64,000 bases of DNA from JAENVU01 sp038250905 (GTDB taxonomy: Bacteria; Actinomycetota; Acidimicrobiia; IMCC26256; JAENVU01). The DNA lies in contig JBBSBV010000007.1 in assembly GCA_038250905.1 (NCBI GenBank), positions 1 through 64,000 of the forward strand. The letters run 5' to 3'. Below are positions 59,784 through 64,000 of the stretch, one piece after another. How positions within the stretch are numbered: position 1 is the stretch's first letter; every line of letters starts with the position of its first letter. Position numbers and translations under genes: made by a program. Under the pieces are notes generated by a model that saw only the letters and a list, made by a program, of their open reading frames with translations, was not told where the DNA came from and made no database searches.

Positions 59784-61144
59784 CCGAAGCGGGCCGGAAC
59801 GATGTGCCCCGGATCGCGGTGGTCGGCGGCGGGATGCTCGGCGCCACGGTCGCGCTCCGGCTCGCGCAGTCCGGCACCGCAGTCACCGTGTTCGAGGCCG
59901 GCGCCGTCCTCGGCGGGCTGGCGGCACCCTGGACGATCGAGACGCCACGCGGCCCGCTGGTCTGGGACCGCCACTACCACGTGACCCTGGGCTCGGACGG
60001 GGCGCTCCGGGGCCTGCTGGGTGAGATCGGACTCGATGCCTCCATCCACTGGGCGCCCACGCGTACCGGGATCTTCGCCGACGGTCGCCTGGCGCCGGTC
60101 TCGGGCCCGATCGACTTCCTGCGACTCCGCGGGCTGTCGCCGGTCGCCAAGGCGCGCCTCGTCGCGACACTCGCGCGCGGCGCCACGACCCGACAGTGGA
60201 AGGCGCTGGAGGCCATCACCGCCGAGGAGTGGCTCACTCGCTGGTCGGGTCGGAAGACCTTCGAGCGGTTCTGGGTACCGCTGCTCGCAGCCAAGCTCGG
60301 CGACGGCTGGCCCGACGCCAACGCCGCGTTCATCTGGGCGACGATCCAACGGCTCACCGCGGCGCGCCGCGCCGGCATCGGCGACGAGCAGTTCGGCTCG
60401 GTCCCCGGTGGGTACGCCGCGGTCGTCAGCGCACTCGGCGACCATCTCGCCCGCCGCGGCGCGACCGTCGTCCTCGGTCACCCCGCCGTTCGGGTCACCC
60501 GGCGCGGCGACGAGGTGGTGGTGCGGGCGGCCGAAACCGATCACCGCTTCGACCACGTGGTCGTCACCGCATCGCCGAGGGTCACCGCGCAGATCGTCGA
60601 GGGCCTGACGCCCGCCCAGTCGGCGGCGTACTCCGGGATCCGGTACCAGGGCGTCGTGTGCGCGTCGCTCGTGCTGGAACGTCCCCTCTCGCCGTACTAC
60701 CTCACCTACCTCCTCGACGAGGTGCCGTTCACCGGGCTCGTCGAGATGACCACCCTGATCCCGCCGGCCTGGGTGCACGGCTACCACCTCGTGTACCTCC
60801 CGCGGTACGTGGCGTCCGATTCACCGTGGTTCGACTGCGACGACGACGAGGTGCGCGAGCAGTTCCTGCCGGGGCTCCGGCGCGTCCACCCAAGCGCGGC
60901 CACACCCGACTGCCCGCTCGTCGCGTTCCAGGTGAGTCGGGCCCGAGAGGTGTTCCCCTTGCCCGTGCTGCGCTTCTCGGAGACGACACCCGATTTCGCG
61001 ACGTCGGTACCCGGTGTGTGGATGGTGAACTCGAGCCAGATCGTGAACGGCACCCTGAACGTGAACGAAACCGTCGGGCTCGCGGACCGCGCGGTCGTTG
61101 CCCTCCGCCCGCGGCTCGCGCCCGGCGCGCCGGCGCGCGGGTAG
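59780..61144 (+). CDS. FAD-dependent amine oxidase-like protein
   Basis: The 454-residue protein has IAVVGGGMLGATVALRLAQSGTAVTVFEAGAVLGGLAAPW and a C-terminal VPGVWMVNSSQIVNGTLNVNETVGLADRAV, which close the FAD site. It is a distant relative of the gene at 53096. This family occurs in surface-glycan clusters but its reaction is uncertain. GTG 59780 overlaps the acetyltransferase stop, so it belongs to the same operon. The TAG stop also forms the start of a -10 box for the next unit. Confidence 0.8.
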   Translation: MTEAGRNDVPRIAVVGGGMLGATVALRLAQSGTAVTVFEAGAVLGGLAAPWTIETPRGPLVWDRHYHVTLGSDGALRGLLGEIGLDASIHWAPTRTGIFADGRLAPVSGPIDFLRLRGLSPVAKARLVATLARGATTRQWKALEAITAEEWLTRWSGRKTFERFWVPLLAAKLGDGWPDANAAFIWATIQRLTAARRAGIGDEQFGSVPGGYAAVVSALGDHLARRGATVVLGHPAVRVTRRGDEVVVRAAETDHRFDHVVVTASPRVTAQIVEGLTPAQSAAYSGIRYQGVVCASLVLERPLSPYYLTYLLDEVPFTGLVEMTTLIPPAWVHGYHLVYLPRYVASDSPWFDCDDDEVREQFLPGLRRVHPSAATPDCPLVAFQVSRAREVFPLPVLRFSETTPDFATSVPGVWMVNSSQIVNGTLNVNETVGLADRAVVALRPRLAPGAPARG

Positions 61145-61147
61145 ATT
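61142..61147 (+). promoter_or_regulatory. -10 box TAGATT for the micro-ORF and deacetylase
   Basis: TAGATT overlaps the stop of the FAD gene and ends 6 bases before GTG 61154, the first codon of the 31-codon micro-ORF. The geometry equals that of predicted leaderless genes, so the micro-ORF would be the first cistron of this transcript. Confidence 0.5.
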
Positions 61148-61153
61148 GCCCGC

Positions 61154-61249
61154 GTGAGCGACGCCGACCACCGCACGGAACGAACGACGATGCGGCGGAC
61201 CGGGGCCCGACCGGCCCGACCCGTTGGGCCAAGAGGGGAAGCGCCGTGA
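61154..61249 (+). CDS. 31-codon micro-ORF before the polysaccharide deacetylase gene
   Basis: GTG 61154 lies 6 bases after a TAGATT box, and the TGA overlaps GTG 61246 of the deacetylase (GTGA). The peptide is basic and ends RPVGPRGEAP. It is closed by repeat copy D, but in a different reading frame of the repeat from copies A to C, so the common signal is at the nucleic-acid level. Without it, the deacetylase would have a 100-base leader. Confidence 0.45.
   Translation: MSDADHRTERTTMRRTGARPARPVGPRGEAP
61210..61249 (+). repeat. Hairpin/SD repeat, copy D (divergent)
   Basis: GGCCC (61213-61217) and GGGCC (61226-61230) form the same arms as in copies A to C, around an 8-base rather than a 3-base loop, followed directly by AAGAGGGGAAGCGCC and GTG 61246. 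The loop has changed while the arms, the AAGAGG and the start-codon position are kept. Confidence 0.65.
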
Positions 61250-62208
61250 AGCCCACCGCGAGTTTGTCGCTCGACGCCGACAACCTGTGGTCCTACCTCG
61301 CGATCCGTGGTGACCGGAACTGGGAACACGCGCGCTCCTACCTCGGGGCGATGGTGCCGCGGGCCCTCGAGCTGCTCGGCGAACGCGACCTGTCGATCAC
61401 GTTCTTCGTCATCGGCCGGGACTGCGACCACGACGAGGACGCGCTCGGGTTCCGTGCCCTCGCGGACGCGGGTCACGAGATCGGTAACCACTCGTACCGG
61501 CACGAGCCGTGGCTCCACCGGTATTCGGAGTCCGAACTCGACGACGAGCTGGCCCGGGCCGAGGTGGCGATCGAGCACGCCACCGGTGTGCGGACCGACG
61601 GGTTCCGCGGGCCCGGCTACAGCCTGTCCGAGGCGACGCTGCGGGTCCTGGTCCGCCGCGGCTACCGGTACGACGCGTCGACGTTGCCGATGGTGATCGG
61701 GCCGATCGCGCGCGCGGTCTATTTCCGGACCGCCGATCTCGACGCCGAACAACGCGCCGAGCGGGCCCATCTCTACGGCACCTGGAGTGACGGCGTGCGC
61801 CCTCTGCGTCCCTACCGCTGGCAGGTCGGTCCCGACCGGCTCGTGGAGTTGCCGGTGACCACGATGCCGGGGCTGCGGATCCCGATCCACGTCAGCTACC
61901 TCTTGATGCTCGCCACCTACTCCGAAGCCGCGGCCCGGGCCTACTTCGCGTTCGCATTGCGGGCCTGCCGGACCGCGGGGGTCGAACCGTCGATCCTGAT
62001 GCATCCCCTCGACCTGCTCTCCGGCGACGAAGTGCCCGAGCTGCGATTCTTTCCGGGTATGGCACTCCCCACGGCCACGAAGCTGGCCTGCGTCCAGACC
62101 TACCTCGACCGGCTGGCCGACGAGTTCGAGGTCGTGACCGTCGGTGAGCACGCCACGCGTGTCGCGGCCCGCGATCTCCCGACCCGCGCGCCGAAGTTCG
62201 CGGCATGA
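61246..62208 (+). CDS. Polysaccharide deacetylase family protein
   Basis: The 320-residue NodB-fold protein shows SLSLDADNLWSY (first catalytic Asp-Asp type motif), the metal-binding GNHSYRHEPW and FRGPGYSLSEATLRVL. It may remove N-acetyl groups from a glycan or lipid-linked sugar; it has no signal peptide, so a cytoplasmic substrate is likely. GTG 61246 is set by AAGAGGGG upstream and the GTGA overlap with the micro-ORF. Its stop overlaps the ATG of the GT2 gene. Confidence 0.86.
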   Translation: MKPTASLSLDADNLWSYLAIRGDRNWEHARSYLGAMVPRALELLGERDLSITFFVIGRDCDHDEDALGFRALADAGHEIGNHSYRHEPWLHRYSESELDDELARAEVAIEHATGVRTDGFRGPGYSLSEATLRVLVRRGYRYDASTLPMVIGPIARAVYFRTADLDAEQRAERAHLYGTWSDGVRPLRPYRWQVGPDRLVELPVTTMPGLRIPIHVSYLLMLATYSEAAARAYFAFALRACRTAGVEPSILMHPLDLLSGDEVPELRFFPGMALPTATKLACVQTYLDRLADEFEVVTVGEHATRVAARDLPTRAPKFAA

Positions 62209-63293
62209 CGCGCGATTCCCGCCCCCTTGTGTCGGTCGTCGTGCCGGCCTTCAACGAGGCCGACGTGATCGTCGGCACCCTCGAGCGACTCGACGAGCAC
62301 CTCCACACCCTCGACGCCCGGTTCCGGTGGGAGGTGGTGGTCGTCGACGACGGCAGCACCGACACCACCGGTGAGTTGGCAGGCGACTTCGCCGCCGGGC
62401 ACCCGGAGGTGCGGGTCCTGAGGCACCGGGTCAACTTCCGCCTCGGTCAGGCGCTGCGGTACGCGTTCGGGCAGACCTCGGGTGACTACGTGGCGGTCGT
62501 CGACTGCGACCTGAGCTACTCGCCCGACCACATCACCCGGATGCTCAACACGATCGAGGACACCGGCGCGCGCATCGTGGTGGCCTCGCCCTACGCCAAG
62601 GGCGGGCAGACCACCAACGTGCCGTTCGGGCGGCGGGTGATGTCGCGTGGCGCGAACCGCCTTCTGGGTCTGGCCGACGGTGGGGGACTGCGCACCCTCA
62701 CCGGGATGGTGCGGGTCTACGACGGTCCGTTCCTGCGCAGTCTCGACCTTCGCGCCGTCGACACCGACATCAACACCGAGATCATCTACAAAGCGCGTCT
62801 GCTGCACGCGCGCATCGTCGAGATCCCCGCCCACCTCGACTGGTCGTTCGCGAGCACCCAGGGTGCGCGGCGCGCGGTGGACGGCCGGCTGAGCGGCGCC
62901 ACCATCTCGTCGCTGTTCTCGTCGTTCCTGTTCCGGCCCTTCCTGTTCTTCCTGCTTCCCGGTCTCGTCCTCCTGGCGGTGGCCGGGTACTCGTTCGGAT
63001 GGGTGGTGTGGCACGTCGCCCAGGTGTACGGCGAGCCGTCGAAGCTCGGGAACTCCGGCCTCACCGGCGCGATCCAGAACGCCTACGAGCGCGCGCCGCA
63101 TACGTTCCTCGTCACCGGGATCACGTTGGTGCTGGCGCTGCAGCTCATCAGCCTTGGCGTGATCGCGGCGCAGGCCAAACGGTATTTCGAGGAGCTGTAC
63201 CACCTGGGGACCTCGGTGCTGCGCCGGTCGACCCCCGCGCCGACCGGCGCCCGTCCCGACGATCCGGGTCCGGAACCGACCCCGACCGACTGA
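62205..63293 (+). CDS. GT2-type glycosyltransferase with C-terminal membrane helices
   Basis: The 362-residue GT-A enzyme has VSVVVPAFNEADVIVGTLERLDEHL, VVVDDGSTDTTGELA, the metal-binding region VVDCDLSYSPDHI and two C-terminal membrane helices (about 245-270 and 303-325). This layout is that of DPM1/GtrB-type enzymes that load a sugar on polyprenyl phosphate, which could supply the GT-C enzyme at 51510. ATG 62205 overlaps the deacetylase stop (ATGA). Last gene of the polysaccharide region. Confidence 0.88.
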   Translation: MTRDSRPLVSVVVPAFNEADVIVGTLERLDEHLHTLDARFRWEVVVVDDGSTDTTGELAGDFAAGHPEVRVLRHRVNFRLGQALRYAFGQTSGDYVAVVDCDLSYSPDHITRMLNTIEDTGARIVVASPYAKGGQTTNVPFGRRVMSRGANRLLGLADGGGLRTLTGMVRVYDGPFLRSLDLRAVDTDINTEIIYKARLLHARIVEIPAHLDWSFASTQGARRAVDGRLSGATISSLFSSFLFRPFLFFLLPGLVLLAVAGYSFGWVVWHVAQVYGEPSKLGNSGLTGAIQNAYERAPHTFLVTGITLVLALQLISLGVIAAQAKRYFEELYHLGTSVLRRSTPAPTGARPDDPGPEPTPTD

Positions 63294-63357
63294 TCCTCGG
63301 GCGCAGCGTCAGTTCGACACCAGGCCGACAACCCCGGGGCCGACGGCGGTGCGGCGG

Positions 63358-63390
63358 TAAGGTCGCGTACCCGTCGACACTCCTGAGAGG
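63358..63390 (+). promoter_or_regulatory. glyA -10 box and ribosome-binding site
   Basis: TAAGGT (63358-63363) is a likely -10 box, and GAGAGG (63385-63390) lies 9 bases before the TTG start at 63400. No clear -35 element is seen. The 106-base gap after the GT2 gene holds no other feature. Confidence 0.4.
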
Positions 63391-63399
63391 TCAGCTCCG

Positions 63400-64000
63400 T
63401 TGAGTTCGCGTCCCGATGCCCTCGCCAGCGCCGATCCCGAGATCGCAGCCATCGTCAGCCGTGAGATCGAGCGGCAGAACACGACGATCCAGCTGATCGC
63501 GTCGGAGAACTTCACCTCCCCGGCGGTCATGGCCGCGCAAGGGACGGTGCTCACCAACAAGTACTCCGAGGGTTATCCCGGCAAGCGGTACTACGGCGGG
63601 AATCTCGTGGTGGACGAGGCCGAGGACCTCGCCCGGTCCCGGGCGTGCGAGTTGTTCGGCGCGGAGCACGCCAACGTGCAGCCGCACTCCGGCGCCAACG
63701 CCAACATGGCCGTCTTCCTCGGGCTGCTCGATCCGGGCGACACGGTGATGGGGATGCGCCTCGACCAGGGTGGTCACCTCACCCACGGTTCGCCGGTCAA
63801 CTTCAGCGGCAAGACCTACAACTTCGTCGCCTACGGCGTGGACGAGACGAGCGAGATGCTCGACTACGACGAGATCCGCAAGGTTGCGATCGCCGAACGG
63901 CCCAAGGCGATCATCGCCGGCGCGACGGCATACTCGCGCACCATCGACTTCGCGGCGTTCCGTTCGATCGCGGACGAGATCGGTGCGCTCCTCATCGTCG
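63400..64000 (+). CDS. glyA: Serine hydroxymethyltransferase, 3' end cut by window
   Basis: The first 200 residues are seen. They contain DPEIAAIVSREIERQNTTIQLIASENFTSPAVMAAQGTVLTNKYSEGYPGKRYYGG, HANVQPHSGANANMAVFLGLLDPGDTVMG and HLTHGSPVNFSGK, all diagnostic of GlyA, which interconverts serine and glycine with tetrahydrofolate and PLP. TTG 63400 is chosen because LSSRPDALASADPEI gives the family N-terminus and GAGAGG precedes it. It resumes the housekeeping genes after the polysaccharide region. Confidence 0.95.
   Translation, partial: MSSRPDALASADPEIAAIVSREIERQNTTIQLIASENFTSPAVMAAQGTVLTNKYSEGYPGKRYYGGNLVVDEAEDLARSRACELFGAEHANVQPHSGANANMAVFLGLLDPGDTVMGMRLDQGGHLTHGSPVNFSGKTYNFVAYGVDETSEMLDYDEIRKVAIAERPKAIIAGATAYSRTIDFAAFRSIADEIGALLIV

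Noticed and set aside
29588..61249. A conserved peptide family with an RPGPQGxE end, encoded by the micro-ORFs
   Set aside because: Copy D uses a different reading frame of the repeat, and its Gly/Pro-rich end follows from the same GC-rich DNA. Conservation is better explained at the DNA or RNA level.
26189..63390. Mobile genomic island with insertion sequences or att sites
   Set aside because: No transposase, integrase, long terminal inverted repeats or tRNA-flanking direct repeats were seen. Only gene content suggests acquisition.

Overview
The window is high-GC, densely packed DNA, most likely from an actinobacterium and plausibly the class Acidimicrobiia. The gene order argS-lysA-hom-thrC-(homoserine kinase slot)-rho-rpmE-...-prfA-prmC is the classic actinobacterial one. 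Many genes are joined by 1 to 4 base stop/start overlaps, and many lack a Shine-Dalgarno site but carry a TAnnnT box 6 to 9 bases before the start codon, as expected for leaderless mRNAs. The class assignment is an inference.

Layout. 1-5.0 kb: a tad/Flp pilus operon (CpaB end, CpaE, CpaF, TadB, TadC) closed by a large palindrome. 5.0-8.0 kb: a secreted phosphoesterase, tRNA-Arg(CCG), and a diguanylate cyclase with a hypothetical partner, all on the minus strand. 8.2-26.1 kb: the housekeeping block (argS, lysA, hom, thrC, an ApgM-family protein in the thrB position, rho, rpmE, a DUF1385 protein, prfA, prmC) with inserted accessory genes (SDR, PQQ-type sugar dehydrogenase lipoprotein, ferritin-like/LLM pair, copper-type lipoprotein). 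26.2-30.5 kb: DUF983 protein, nitroreductase, thiolase, and two RecB-like Fe-S proteins separated by a 31-codon micro-ORF.

30.5-63.3 kb is a surface-polysaccharide region: a DUF4012 protein, a small LPFTG wall protein, an initiating sugar transferase, a coiled-coil methyltransferase, many GT-B glycosyltransferases, a secreted FG-GAP/repeat protein, a Wzm/Wzt ABC exporter, a Wzx-type flippase, a Wzz/BY-kinase fusion, an O-antigen ligase/polymerase, a GT-C transferase, two FAD oxidoreductases, a four-gene set resembling the WbpI/E/B/D sugar-nucleotide pathway, a polysaccharide deacetylase and a GT2. It ends at glyA, which runs off the window.

The most unusual signal is a short repeat, a GGCCC/GGGCC hairpin followed by a purine-rich Shine-Dalgarno sequence. 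It occurs four times, each time abutting a start codon that overlaps the stop codon before it. Three copies close ~30-codon micro-ORFs; the fourth closes a full-length gene. Other points of interest are a ParB-type N-terminal motif on the diguanylate cyclase, an intact/degenerate RecB-like gene pair, a symmetric divergent promoter next to a gene with no standard start codon, and a structured C-rich rho leader.
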